This document shows, one piece after another, positions 23,784-31,896 of a stretch of 64,000 bases of DNA. How positions within the stretch are numbered: the stretch's first letter is position 1; each line of letters begins with the position of its first letter. The notes beneath the pieces are model-generated. The model saw only the letters and a program-made list of their open reading frames with translations, did not search any database and was not told the DNA's origin. This DNA comes from Enterococcus_D sp050529585 (GTDB lineage: Bacteria; Bacillota; Bacilli; Lactobacillales; Enterococcaceae): assembly GCF_050529585.1 (NCBI RefSeq), contig NZ_CP172882.1:2914001-2978000 (forward strand), in the 5' to 3' direction. The translations under genes were made by a program, and so were the position numbers.

Positions 23784-24254
23784 ATGAAACTAAAAGTGAA
23801 ACTATTTAAAGGTGCCATTTTATTTTTCGGTGCCATCATCCTATTGTTTACAACTTTGATCGGTATTCAATTATTTACCAGCACAAATACGCAATTAACA
23901 AGCTATGAATTGATATTCATCGCAGCTATCTTGCTGACTGTCTACTTTTCTTTCAACATCCTGTTTTATCTATTTAAGGTAGTGGATCTCATTGCCAAGA
24001 AACAAGCCTTCACTGAGGCAATACTCCGATTCGTCAAGCGTATCAAAAAAACAATTTTTTATTTGGCGTGTTCATTCTGCGGCATATTGCCTCTCGTATA
24101 CCATGGTGCTGACATCGAAGATGCACCGGGCTTGATGTTATTGGGTATTGGGGTCGTATTGATTCCATTTGCCATCTTCCTTTTTGCACAAATTGTAGAA
24201 GAACTATTTAAGAGTGCCATTGAACTACAAAAAGAAAATGATTTAACCGTATAA
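23784..24254 (+). CDS. DUF2975-family membrane protein
   Basis: 156 residues with four membrane helices (roughly 10-30, 42-64, 87-107 and 115-137) and a short amphipathic segment KVVDLIAKKQAFTEA between the second and third pairs. This is the recognised layout of DUF2975 proteins, which usually precede a small YozG-like HTH gene, exactly as here (12 bp downstream). ATG 23784 follows GAGGTGAG. Function of the family is unknown; the partner suggests that the membrane protein holds or senses for the regulator. Confidence 0.85.
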   Translation: MKLKVKLFKGAILFFGAIILLFTTLIGIQLFTSTNTQLTSYELIFIAAILLTVYFSFNILFYLFKVVDLIAKKQAFTEAILRFVKRIKKTIFYLACSFCGILPLVYHGADIEDAPGLMLLGIGVVLIPFAIFLFAQIVEELFKSAIELQKENDLTV

Positions 24255-24266
24255 GGAGTGGATAAG

Positions 24267-24488
24267 ATGGCAATCATCGTCAACCTAGATGTCATGTTGG
24301 CCAAACGGAAAATGTCTGTGACTGAGTTATCCCAAAGAGTTGATCTCACGATGGCTAACATTTCAATTCTTAAAAATGGAAAAGCGAAAGCAATTCGTTT
24401 TTCAACACTAGAAAAAATATGTGACGTGCTGCAGTGTCAGCCGGGTGACATTCTTACTTACGAAAAAGATGCGTCAGATTTGTCATGA
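24267..24488 (+). CDS. Small Cro/C1-type HTH regulator (YozG-like)
   Basis: 73 residues, a single helix-turn-helix domain (MLAKRKMSVTELSQRVDLTM, then NISILKNGKAKAIRFSTLEK) with the typical end QPGDILTYE. ATG 24267 is used: AAGGAG lies eight bases before it, and the in-frame GTG nine bases earlier is part of that site. It belongs to the DUF2975 operon and probably binds the palindrome at 23709. Its stop codon overlaps the ATG of a 25-codon hydrophobic peptide frame (ATGA). Confidence 0.88.
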   Translation: MAIIVNLDVMLAKRKMSVTELSQRVDLTMANISILKNGKAKAIRFSTLEKICDVLQCQPGDILTYEKDASDLS

Positions 24489-24562
24489 TCGCAGGCTTAT
24501 TGACAAGTTTTATTGGCAATGTTATCATCGTTTTGACAAGTAAACTTGGCAAATATCTGTAG
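24485..24562 (+). CDS. Putative 25-residue hydrophobic membrane peptide
   Basis: ATG 24485 overlaps the TGA of the HTH gene (ATGA), a coupling arrangement. The 25-codon frame starts MIAGLLTSFIGNVIIVLTSK and ends with two basic residues (SKLGKYL), then TAG. One membrane-spanning or amphipathic helix with a lysine-bearing tail recalls small type I toxins, leaderless bacteriocins and modulin-like peptides. No independent ribosome binding site is present, so expression would depend on coupling. It may be a chance frame, but overlap, hydrophobicity and tail are suggestive. Confidence 0.45.
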   Translation: MIAGLLTSFIGNVIIVLTSKLGKYL

Positions 24563-24575
24563 AAAGGATAAGACG

Positions 24576-24890
24576 ATGAAAAAAGAAGATATTATCAACC
24601 GATATAAAGAAGAAGGCGTTGACGAAGGGAAAGAATATAGAAACCAGTTTAGTGATACACAAGGATTCTATGCGCTGTGTGGTTTATCATTCATATTAAC
24701 TATCTATAAGATCTGGACTGATCAACCTTTTGGAGATACGGCTTCAATCTTATTTATATTTTTATCTGTGGGTGCTTTTTATAGATATCAAAAAGAAAAG
24801 GATAAAGCAATTTTATACTTTTCAATTCTCAATGGCCTATTGTGCCTAGTATTCTTGCTTTGGTATATTCTGGCAACGGTGGGAATGTAA
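24576..24890 (+). CDS. Small membrane protein paired with HTH gene (DUF6442-like)
   Basis: 104 residues: a charged N-terminus (MKKEDIINRYKEEGVDEGKE) and three hydrophobic helices at about 37-52, 58-73 and 82-102. ATG 24576 follows AAAGGATAAG; an upstream in-frame ATG at 24546 lacks a site. The same gene pair, a KEEGVDEGKEY-type membrane protein followed by a small HTH protein, is common in Firmicutes; I recall it as DUF6442, an assignment from memory. Its stop overlaps the start of the next HTH gene (TAATG). Confidence 0.75.
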   Translation: MKKEDIINRYKEEGVDEGKEYRNQFSDTQGFYALCGLSFILTIYKIWTDQPFGDTASILFIFLSVGAFYRYQKEKDKAILYFSILNGLLCLVFLLWYILATVGM

Positions 24891-25099
24891 TGAAAGATAC
24901 GTTGGTCCTTCAAAATAATCTAAAAAAAGTGAGAGCAGAAAAAAAACTATCGCAAGAGCAACTCGCTAAAATGATTGGTGTATCTAGAAATACGATCAGC
25001 TCTATTGAAACGTTACAGTTCAACCCAACTGCTAAATTGGCATTGATACTATGTATTGCTTTGGATAAAAAATTTGAAGAATTATTTTACTTTGATTGA
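24890..25099 (+). CDS. Small Cro/C1-type HTH regulator (YgzD-like)
   Basis: 69 residues consisting of one Xre helix-turn-helix (LSQEQLAKMIGVSRNTISSI) with the YgzD-type end LCIALDKKFEELFYFD. ATG 24890 overlaps the preceding TAA (TAATG), so translation is coupled to the membrane protein. It is likely the repressor of its own operon. Together with the preceding DUF2975 module this gives two membrane-protein/HTH pairs in tandem. Confidence 0.88.
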   Translation: MKDTLVLQNNLKKVRAEKKLSQEQLAKMIGVSRNTISSIETLQFNPTAKLALILCIALDKKFEELFYFD

Positions 25100-25154
25100 T
25101 ACTCCTACTTAAATAAAGAACAGTAGCAAACCTTTTACTCATCTAGAAAAATAG

Positions 25155-25289
25155 GCAATAGATCGCCCCATCCGCTACTTTTTTATAAATCTTTACTATA
25201 AACAATGGATAGAAACCAAATATTGCCCAATTGATGTCTATGGGTATCAACTATGGCAACTTGATTGGTCATCCGTGTATGGCTTGTGA
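25155..25289 (+). pseudogene. Possible gene remnant without start codon
   Basis: After a TAG at 25152 a 44-codon stretch stays open and translates to an aromatic-rich, protein-like sequence (for instance QWIETKYCPIDVYGYQLWQL) before TGA at 25287. No start codon or ribosome binding site exists. It may be the eroded end of a lost gene at the border of the restriction island, or chance. Confidence 0.25.
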
Positions 25290-25297
25290 CTAATCAG

Positions 25298-25345
25298 TAC
25301 CTCGTATCGTTGCGCCAACACAGGTACGAGGTGCCTATTTTTTTT
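25298..25345 (+). terminator. Intrinsic terminator
   Basis: ACCTCGTA (25299-25306) pairs with TACGAGGT (25325-25332) around 18 bases, followed by T8 (25338-25345). Confidence 0.75.
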
Positions 25346-25531
25346 GGTTTCTATTCACTTTCCAGTTTATCTGAAAGCGGTTTATGTTTGTAAGAGGAAC
25401 ATTGGGGATGAGGTGTTTAATAACACTGAGTGGGGGATGCCTATATAAGGAAGGGATAAAAATAACAAAAAAATCTGCAAATATTTTGGGCTTTGCAGAT
25501 TTTGGGCTATTTTTATTTAAATAATCGATGA

Positions 25532-26140
25532 TCAACTCTCGAATTGCTTCATAAATTGTAAATATGTTTCGATGGCTGCGTTAGGAAAGCCTCCTTCATT
25601 AAAATTATACGTTTTAAATCCTTCTTGTTCTCTAAAACTATCTATCTTTTGCGGTGTAGTATCATCGAAGGGATCTAAAATTACACCATAATTATCAAAA
25701 TAATTTTGAAGAATATATTCGATATAATTTGCATAAGAACTTGCTTTTCCTGACTTTGGTAATTGATCGTCATAGTTAAAAGCTATAAATTCTAAACGAA
25801 ACTCCTGAAGATGAGGAATGTGGATCGTCACATTTTTTACCTTACTAATTTTACCGTATTTGGTAAATATAACTTGTTTATGTTTTGGATCATAGTTCTC
25901 TTGCTTCTGTTTAATGAGATCCGCTTGATTATCATTTGAAAGTAAGGTTGTTACTTCAATATCAAAAGCATCTGAAATTTTATCCACTAAGAACAAAGTT
26001 GGCTCAGTTTTACCATTAAGTAAACTAGAAATCCTTTCCTGAGAAACACCTGCCTTCTCACCAAGCTGCTCCTGTGTCCATGAACGTTCTATCAATAATC
26101 GTTTTACATTTTTAATAAGTATCTCATATGATTTTCCCAT
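25532..26140 (-). CDS. Xre-family regulator linked to McrBC
   Basis: 202 residues. Residues ~5-65 are a Cro/C1-type helix-turn-helix (RSWTQEQLGEKAGVSQERIS, then NGKTEPTLFLVDKISDAFDI). The remaining 130 residues have no family I recognise and look globular (VTIHIPHLQEFRLEFIAFNY). ATG 26140 has no visible Shine-Dalgarno sequence, so the transcript may be leaderless or translation re-initiates from mcrC, whose stop lies 49 bp upstream. The position directly behind a restriction gene suggests a controller protein for McrBC. Confidence 0.82.
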   Translation of the reverse strand: MGKSYEILIKNVKRLLIERSWTQEQLGEKAGVSQERISSLLNGKTEPTLFLVDKISDAFDIEVTTLLSNDNQADLIKQKQENYDPKHKQVIFTKYGKISKVKNVTIHIPHLQEFRLEFIAFNYDDQLPKSGKASSYANYIEYILQNYFDNYGVILDPFDDTTPQKIDSFREQEGFKTYNFNEGGFPNAAIETYLQFMKQFES

Positions 26141-26189
26141 TAAATCAAGAGTACACCATTCAAATCATTGGTTCTATCTTGAATTTTTA

Positions 26190-27494
26190 TCAAACCTGAT
26201 ACACGATTTCTTGATTAACAATTGCCAAGAAATTGTGTTCGTTTTGCTCCATTTCTTCTACAAACATTTGGAAACTCTCGCAATATTGCGGAATTTTGAA
26301 GGGGATTTTTAGTAAGTTACCACCATAGCCATTCAACTGACCGACTGGTATTAATTGTTGTTGCGAAAAACTAGGATAGATAATACCCGCTTGATTTGCT
26401 TTTAGAATATGTAAATAGCTAATCATTTGATATCGATCTTCTCTCTGCATACCTTTCAGACTAGAATCCATATTTTTGTATTTCGCATCTAAAACCAATT
26501 TTTTATTTAAACTATAGAAGTCGGGATACACTGTAAGCACACGATCTCGGTAAAGCGAGATGCCTCTAGCGGATCCTATGTTTTGAGGGTGTATAAAATT
26601 GGGACTGAGCAACGTACTCAAATATTCTTCCCAGAGCCACGCAATATCAATAATAACCCCCTGTATTTCTTCTTCATCAGCGCCAAAACCTACATAATCA
26701 TCATTAAGTATTTGAAGGCATAACTTTTGTAAAAGATAATATTCCTCAAAATAACTGTGACGTACATATTTTAACTGATTCTCCGATATTATTTTTCTTC
26801 TCTCTAATTTTGAATAACTCGGTGTCGCTTGAACAATTGCCTGTATATTTTGTCGTGTTTGATCGTCCATAAACAGATCAAAGCTCAGATTGTTTTTTAG
26901 TTTTTCAATTGTATGGCGTATCAACTGAGTAACCGCATTATCGTAGTTAAATTCACTTGTATCATATGAAATTTTCCCTTTAAAAATTGGATTTAACTGC
27001 AGGTGTCTGGCAACATTAATTGAGCCTTTTAAATTTGGATCATTGTATTTTTTTTTGACATATTCTTTATAGAGACCCTTTTGTAGCGCATTATTGAGAT
27101 ACGCTGGAAAAATATAGGCCAACAAATCAAATATACTTTGTTTGTGATCCATATTGGTTGTATAGGTAATCACGTTGCTATTTAATACTTTATGCAGTAA
27201 GTATTGTAAAAAAAAATCTGTGCCATTGTCATCATGCATATAAAATCGAGAATGGATCTGCAATTGGTCTGTGCCCATCTTCATCATACCCACAATATTT
27301 CCAGTATAGGTTTCCCCATTATCGGTTGCGAAAATTTGATTTCTCTCATCCAAATCTTCTGAATGTTCTATTGTGGGAGGGAAAATAATAAAATTTTCCT
27401 TAGCCAGATCACTGAGATCTCGATTTTGTAATTTTTGAACGATTGGGTGGTCTTTGTATTCAGTAATCTTACTATTATCCTTGATCTGTATCAT
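26190..27494 (-). CDS. mcrC: McrC-like nuclease subunit of a type IV restriction system
   Basis: About 434 residues. The N-terminal two thirds match McrC (GMMKMGTDQLQIHSRF; helical middle LLAYIFPAYLNNALQKG), and the C-terminal part has a PD-(D/E)xK nuclease core: YPDFY at about 322 and LVLDAKYKN (D-x-K) 13 residues later, followed by RYQMISYLHI. ATG 27494 is preferred, with AAGGTG seven bases before it; GTG 27503 is part of that site. It overlaps mcrB by 20 bp. With McrB it should cut DNA carrying modified cytosines. Confidence 0.93.
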   Translation of the reverse strand: MIQIKDNSKITEYKDHPIVQKLQNRDLSDLAKENFIIFPPTIEHSEDLDERNQIFATDNGETYTGNIVGMMKMGTDQLQIHSRFYMHDDNGTDFFLQYLLHKVLNSNVITYTTNMDHKQSIFDLLAYIFPAYLNNALQKGLYKEYVKKKYNDPNLKGSINVARHLQLNPIFKGKISYDTSEFNYDNAVTQLIRHTIEKLKNNLSFDLFMDDQTRQNIQAIVQATPSYSKLERRKIISENQLKYVRHSYFEEYYLLQKLCLQILNDDYVGFGADEEEIQGVIIDIAWLWEEYLSTLLSPNFIHPQNIGSARGISLYRDRVLTVYPDFYSLNKKLVLDAKYKNMDSSLKGMQREDRYQMISYLHILKANQAGIIYPSFSQQQLIPVGQLNGYGGNLLKIPFKIPQYCESFQMFVEEMEQNEHNFLAIVNQEIVYQV

Positions 27495-29424
27495 TACTAT
27501 CACCTTGGAAGAAACATTCTTCTAAAATCGCCAGTTTACTCTCGAATAACCTCTCCCCGCGAAGATAATCTTTAAATAGCGGAGCTAATTTATCTGACCA
27601 TAAATCACTTTGTGCCATACCTTCATCTATCTTTTCTAAACTTTTAAAATAACTAGCCCCAATTTGGTAGTCCTCAGTTAAGCCAATTTCTGGGGAAACA
27701 ATCACTTCGTTTAACTGATCCATCAAATTTTTCACAGCTGTTGTTCGTAACATGACTTGAGAACTTTTTGCACTAATCTCCTCAAAAGTAAATCTTCGTC
27801 GCATGGCAAAGTCAAAAGTATCTACTGAGCGATCAATATCATTCATCGTACCAATAATATAAACATTTTCAGGTATATAAAATTTTTCTTGGCCTTCAAA
27901 AAGATTGGCATACTGAGTAGCAACAGCGCCATTGGGCCCACGATATTCAGGGTCTATCGCAAAAAATAACTCACCAAAAATTTTTGAAATTTCACCACGG
28001 TTGATTTCATCAATGACAAAAACATAATTTTTTTGATTGGTTTTCATGCCATATTCGGGTAGATTATAATCTTCCATAAGGAATTTTAGAATGGCTTTCA
28101 TCTTCGCTTGACTCCCACCCTTTGGTCGACCAAGCTTTCCTTGCCACGTCCGATAGATATTTTCTTTTGTAATACTTTGAGACCCATGTGTTTCTTCTTT
28201 TAAATGGTTATTAGAATTAACCGAATAAATTAAGTCTTGGCCGTTTTGAATGCGAGGAATAGTTACTGTTCCTTTTTCTCTGATATTTTGGATAAAATTC
28301 AGCCAAACTGTTTCAAACTGCGCGAACTGCTCTTGATCACCATGCTTGGCTCTCATACAAAAATCTTTAAATAAGCCATTTCTTGGTTCAAACCCTACTT
28401 GCCCATTTATTTGAACAGGTCGTAACCCTTCAACAAAATCAGTATAATCATAACTTGGATGAAACTGGACAAATTCAAACTGTTCGTTAGTCAAAAGATC
28501 TTCCATTGTACAACCGATCAACTCAGCAGCTATCTGCTTGGCAAGATAGGTTTTTCCCGTTCCCGGCGCACCTCTTAAAATGATATTGTAATTTTTCATC
28601 AACTTCATCGCTAACTCTTTACTTCTCACAGAACCACCACCCTCTTTTTGGATAGACGTACTTTCTTTAAACAACATCGCATACGCATTAAACAATGTTT
28701 TGACCATTTGATTTGGTGGCAAATGATCATTTAATCCCAATTGCTCAATGGTGATCATTTTGCCCACAAAGTGCCCCCCATTGTCTTCATTGTTAAATAA
28801 TTGCACTCCTTTTATCGCATGTGTCTCCTTATCCCAGATTGCCCTAATATTCATACCCGTGCTAGTCCAATTAATATAGCAAGTTTTGTTAAAGAGATGA
28901 AATCCAGGCGTAATGTTCACTTCCATTGTAGCGCCTAAAGAGTATTCGCGATAGTCTTTATAACTCTCCCTAATCTTTTGACCTTTATGCCCTTGTCCAG
29001 ATCTAGGTTCTCCATCTATATATTTTTCGGGGTGATGTTTGTAGTTTGCATGCATAATATGAATAAAATACTCAAGGATTTTCTTGAATTTGTAATAGTC
29101 CGTTTCTGTCCAATCAATACCCATATTCGAACTTTCTATAAATAGAAAATATTGCTTTAATCCGAATATCAAGTCTTTCATTTCAGATTCTTTTACCACT
29201 CCGAATAGTTCATGAATGAGATTGATAATTGTCCTGTCATCAGTAGTGTTATTTATTGTTGTTTTTAACGCATTAAAAGAGCTATCTACTTTTGACAACT
29301 CAGAAATTCGTTTCTTTTCTTTTACAGTGATTGTACTATTCAGTATAAAAATGACTTTTTCTATTTGCGTTTTGTTGATTTGATTGTGTTTTGAAAGCCA
29401 TTGTTCGAAGTTAATGCATGCCAT
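27475..29424 (-). CDS. mcrB: McrB-like GTP-dependent AAA+ subunit of a type IV restriction system
   Basis: 649 residues. The N-terminal ~260 residues differ from E. coli McrB and probably form the modified-DNA recognition domain (YSLGATMEVNITPGFHLFNK). The AAA+ GTPase follows: Walker A GAPGTGKT at ~285-292, Walker B FVIDEINRGEISKIFGE at ~455, and the McrB signature GTMNDIDRSVDTFDFAMRRR near 530. ATG 29424 follows AAGGGTGG. The gene pair and regulator form a defence unit against phage or foreign DNA with methylated or hydroxymethylated cytosine. The region is visibly AT-rich relative to the ntp operon, consistent with transfer. Confidence 0.95.
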   Translation of the reverse strand: MACINFEQWLSKHNQINKTQIEKVIFILNSTITVKEKKRISELSKVDSSFNALKTTINNTTDDRTIINLIHELFGVVKESEMKDLIFGLKQYFLFIESSNMGIDWTETDYYKFKKILEYFIHIMHANYKHHPEKYIDGEPRSGQGHKGQKIRESYKDYREYSLGATMEVNITPGFHLFNKTCYINWTSTGMNIRAIWDKETHAIKGVQLFNNEDNGGHFVGKMITIEQLGLNDHLPPNQMVKTLFNAYAMLFKESTSIQKEGGGSVRSKELAMKLMKNYNIILRGAPGTGKTYLAKQIAAELIGCTMEDLLTNEQFEFVQFHPSYDYTDFVEGLRPVQINGQVGFEPRNGLFKDFCMRAKHGDQEQFAQFETVWLNFIQNIREKGTVTIPRIQNGQDLIYSVNSNNHLKEETHGSQSITKENIYRTWQGKLGRPKGGSQAKMKAILKFLMEDYNLPEYGMKTNQKNYVFVIDEINRGEISKIFGELFFAIDPEYRGPNGAVATQYANLFEGQEKFYIPENVYIIGTMNDIDRSVDTFDFAMRRRFTFEEISAKSSQVMLRTTAVKNLMDQLNEVIVSPEIGLTEDYQIGASYFKSLEKIDEGMAQSDLWSDKLAPLFKDYLRGERLFESKLAILEECFFQGDSNDTDQG

Positions 29425-29533
29425 TCTTTATCCACCCTTATAAATACTTTGTTAGGTAATTTTATCATATTTCATCTAGAACATACTGTTGTATCTAATT
29501 TTGGCTATATATTTATTTTTAAATATAATAGAA

Positions 29534-29602
29534 AAACCACAGTCTTTAATTGGTGACAGGCAAATCAAATTTGTCCTTTAATCCAATTAAAAACCGTAGT
29601 TT
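29534..29602 (-). repeat. Long imperfect inverted repeat upstream of mcrB
   Basis: Arms 29534-29553 (AAACCACAGTCTTTAATTGG) and 29583-29602 pair at all 20 positions on the minus strand if G-U pairs are allowed (17 Watson-Crick). A nested dyad (GACA..AAAT/ATTTGTC) fills the centre. A U-rich tract follows on the minus strand, so it could be a second terminator, a leader element of mcrB, or the trace of a miniature element. Confidence 0.6.
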
Positions 29603-29630
29603 CAGTTTAAGTATGATTTACATTTATAAC

Positions 29631-29684
29631 AAAAAAATTGACTATAGTAAAAATCAAACAAAATCAGCTCATTTTTATAGTCAA
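29631..29684 (-). terminator. Terminator of the cst persulfide operon
   Basis: On the minus strand TTGACTATA (29676-29684) pairs with TATAGTCAA (29638-29646), with additional A/T pairs inside, followed by T7 (29631-29637). It begins 3 bp after the CstR stop codon. Confidence 0.8.
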
Positions 29685-29686
29685 CA

Positions 29687-29947
29687 CTACTTCTTCACAA
29701 TCAACTGAACTGCCTGCTCAATCTTCTTAGCCTGACTTTCCGCATCGCTATCTGGGTTCTCCAGGCATTGCTTCAAGTTCTCAGCCACGATCAAGCCCAT
29801 AATTCGATTGACACTAGAACTGACTGCTGATAGCTGTGTAATGACATCAGCGCAATCTTTTTCTTCTTCAATCATTCTTTGGACACCGCGCAATTGTCCT
29901 TCTGTTCGCTTCAATCGATTTAAAACATCCTTATTGCATCCACTCAT
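29687..29947 (-). CDS. CsoR-family persulfide-sensing repressor (CstR-like)
   Basis: 86 residues of the all-helical DUF156/CsoR fold (DVLNRLKRTEGQLRGVQRMI). Two cysteines are placed as in the family, C32 (KDCADV) and C61 (NLKQCLE), but the residue four before C61 is Asn, not the copper-ligating His of CsoR. This pattern and the rhodanese/CoA-disulfide reductase neighbours indicate the persulfide sensor CstR. ATG 29947 follows AAAGGAG; the frame opens 7 codons earlier without a site. It overlaps the preceding rhodanese gene by 4 bp (ATGA) and likely binds the palindrome at 32224. Confidence 0.88.
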   Translation of the reverse strand: MSGCNKDVLNRLKRTEGQLRGVQRMIEEEKDCADVITQLSAVSSSVNRIMGLIVAENLKQCLENPDSDAESQAKKIEQAVQLIVKK

Positions 29948-30243
29948 TCGTTGATTTCTCCTTTCCATGTGGACATACCACCTAAAACATTGATTACTTG
30001 AAAGCCTTCACTACTGAGAAAGCCACAAGCCGCCAGGGAGCGGGCACCTGAATGGCAGATCACATAATGCGTTTTGTTCCGTGATAACTGCCTGCTTTCT
30101 TCAAAAAGTATACTTAAAGGCAAGTTGACAGCGCCTTTGATATGCCCCGTTGCAAATTCATCAGCTTCTCGTACATCAAGTATCGTTAATGGTGTCTGTT
30201 TGTTTTTTTGATAAAATTCATCACTGCTAATGGTTTCAAACAT
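29944..30243 (-). CDS. Single-domain rhodanese (sulfurtransferase)
   Basis: 99 residues with a complete rhodanese fold: LDVREADEFATGHIKGAVNL and the active-site loop CHSGARS, whose cysteine carries the persulfide. The start overlaps the CoA-disulfide reductase gene by 8 bp and the end overlaps cstR by 4 bp. It should shuttle sulfane sulfur between low-molecular thiols and protein acceptors. Confidence 0.92.
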   Translation of the reverse strand: MFETISSDEFYQKNKQTPLTILDVREADEFATGHIKGAVNLPLSILFEESRQLSRNKTHYVICHSGARSLAACGFLSSEGFQVINVLGGMSTWKGEINE

Positions 30244-31894
30244 GATCGATCATCTCCGGTCTTACTGTACTTAATAATTGAAAGGCGCCATCTAAATTCT
30301 GGCAGTGAAAACCGCTTTGTTTCAAGATTCGTTCGGCAATATAACTACGTAATCCGCTATGGCAACTGATGATATACGATTTGTTTGGATCTAATTCCGA
30401 TAGGCGGTATCGAAGATCATCGACGGGTATATGGAGGGCATTTTTGACTGTGCCGTTTTGTTGTCTTTCGGCATCGCTGCGAACATCTAATAAGACATTG
30501 CCTGCTTGCAAAGCTGCTGGCAGTTCATGCCATTGGATCGAATCACTCAAACCTTCGATCAGATTCATCGCGGCATAGCCAATCATATTGACAGGGTCTT
30601 TGGCAGAGCCAAATGGCGGTGCATAGGTCAATTCTAATTCAGGCAAGTCGAAAACTGTCAAGCCGCCTTTGATGGCCGTAGCAAGGACATCGATGCGTTT
30701 ATCAACACCTTTTTCGCCTACCGCTTGTGCGCCATAGATTTCCCCTGTTTCTGGATGAAAAATCAGCTTCAAATGCATATCAGTGGCACCGGGGTAGTAG
30801 CCTGCATGGTCTTTGCCGCTGATATGCACGACTTGGACAGGCAGATTGGCCATCTTGGCATTGCGCTCGCTCAAGCCTGTTGAAGCGGCGGTCATCTCAA
30901 ATACTCGGACGATAGCGGTCCCGATACTGCCTTTATTTTTGCGCGGCAGACCTGCAAGCACGTCTGCGACTTGGCGTCCTTGGCGATTGGCAGGGGATGC
31001 TAAAGAAATCAGTGCCTCTTCACCCGTGATTTGCTGTTTGACAATGATAGCATCACCAACGGCATAGATATCTTTTTGGCTAGTTTGATAGTTTTCATCA
31101 ACCAAAATACCCCCCCGGCGTCCCAATTCGATGCCAGCTGCTTTAGCCAAGGCTGTGGCAGGTTGAACACCAACGGCAAGAATCGTTAAGTCTGTGTTTA
31201 TAGTGCTTTCATCCATCAGGCGGATGGTTCGGCCATCTTCTTCCAGTGCAACGACTGATTTTCCTAATACGATTTTCACGCCATTTTTGGTTAATGATTG
31301 TTGGACATAAGCAGCCATTTCCTCATCGACCGTTGGCAAAACATGAGCGGCCTGTTCAACGATTGTGACTGTCAATCCTTTGCGCTGAAGATTTTCCGCC
31401 ATCTCTAAGCCGATAAACCCTGCACCAATGATGGTCGCTTTTTTGGCCTCTTGTGATGCTATGTAGGACATGATTTGATCCAAGTCAGGAACATTACGCA
31501 ATGAAAAGACATTTTTAGCTTCATCGAGTCCTTTGATCGACGGTAGAAATGGTTTGGCTCCTGGAGATAAGATCAATTGATCATAGGTTTCTTCCATTAG
31601 TTGTGCGTCATGTTTCACGGTAACCGTCTTTTCCACTGGATTGATAGCAATCACTTCATGAAAGGGCCGTACATCTAAGCCAAAACGTTTTTGCAACGAG
31701 GTTGGGGTTTGCAACAACAGTGCTTCTCGATCTTTGATCTCTCCAGACACGAAGTAAGGCAATCCGCAATTGGCAAATGATACAAATGGTCCTTTCTCAA
31801 ACACGATGATTTCAGCATCTTCCATCAACCGACGTAATCGGGTTGCCGCAGACATTCCGCCAGCAACGCCGCCAATAATCACTATTTTTTGCAT
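30236..31894 (-). CDS. CoA-disulfide reductase/persulfide reductase with fused rhodanese domain (CoADR-RHD)
   Basis: 552 residues. The FAD/NAD(P)H two-dinucleotide-binding fold spans about 1-445 (GGVAGGMSAATRLRR; second GxGxxG in IIGAGFIGLEMAE near 160; GDAI near 277). The redox cysteine is C43 in SFANCGLPY. A C-terminal rhodanese domain (about 460-552) has the active loop CHSGLRS. This is the fused CoADR-RHD enzyme that reduces CoA persulfide or disulfide, as in Bacillus and in sulfide-detoxifying operons. ATG 31894 follows GAGGAGG, two bases after the preceding rhodanese gene. Confidence 0.95.
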   Translation of the reverse strand: MQKIVIIGGVAGGMSAATRLRRLMEDAEIIVFEKGPFVSFANCGLPYFVSGEIKDREALLLQTPTSLQKRFGLDVRPFHEVIAINPVEKTVTVKHDAQLMEETYDQLILSPGAKPFLPSIKGLDEAKNVFSLRNVPDLDQIMSYIASQEAKKATIIGAGFIGLEMAENLQRKGLTVTIVEQAAHVLPTVDEEMAAYVQQSLTKNGVKIVLGKSVVALEEDGRTIRLMDESTINTDLTILAVGVQPATALAKAAGIELGRRGGILVDENYQTSQKDIYAVGDAIIVKQQITGEEALISLASPANRQGRQVADVLAGLPRKNKGSIGTAIVRVFEMTAASTGLSERNAKMANLPVQVVHISGKDHAGYYPGATDMHLKLIFHPETGEIYGAQAVGEKGVDKRIDVLATAIKGGLTVFDLPELELTYAPPFGSAKDPVNMIGYAAMNLIEGLSDSIQWHELPAALQAGNVLLDVRSDAERQQNGTVKNALHIPVDDLRYRLSELDPNKSYIISCHSGLRSYIAERILKQSGFHCQNLDGAFQLLSTVRPEMIDHV

Positions 31895-31896
31895 TG

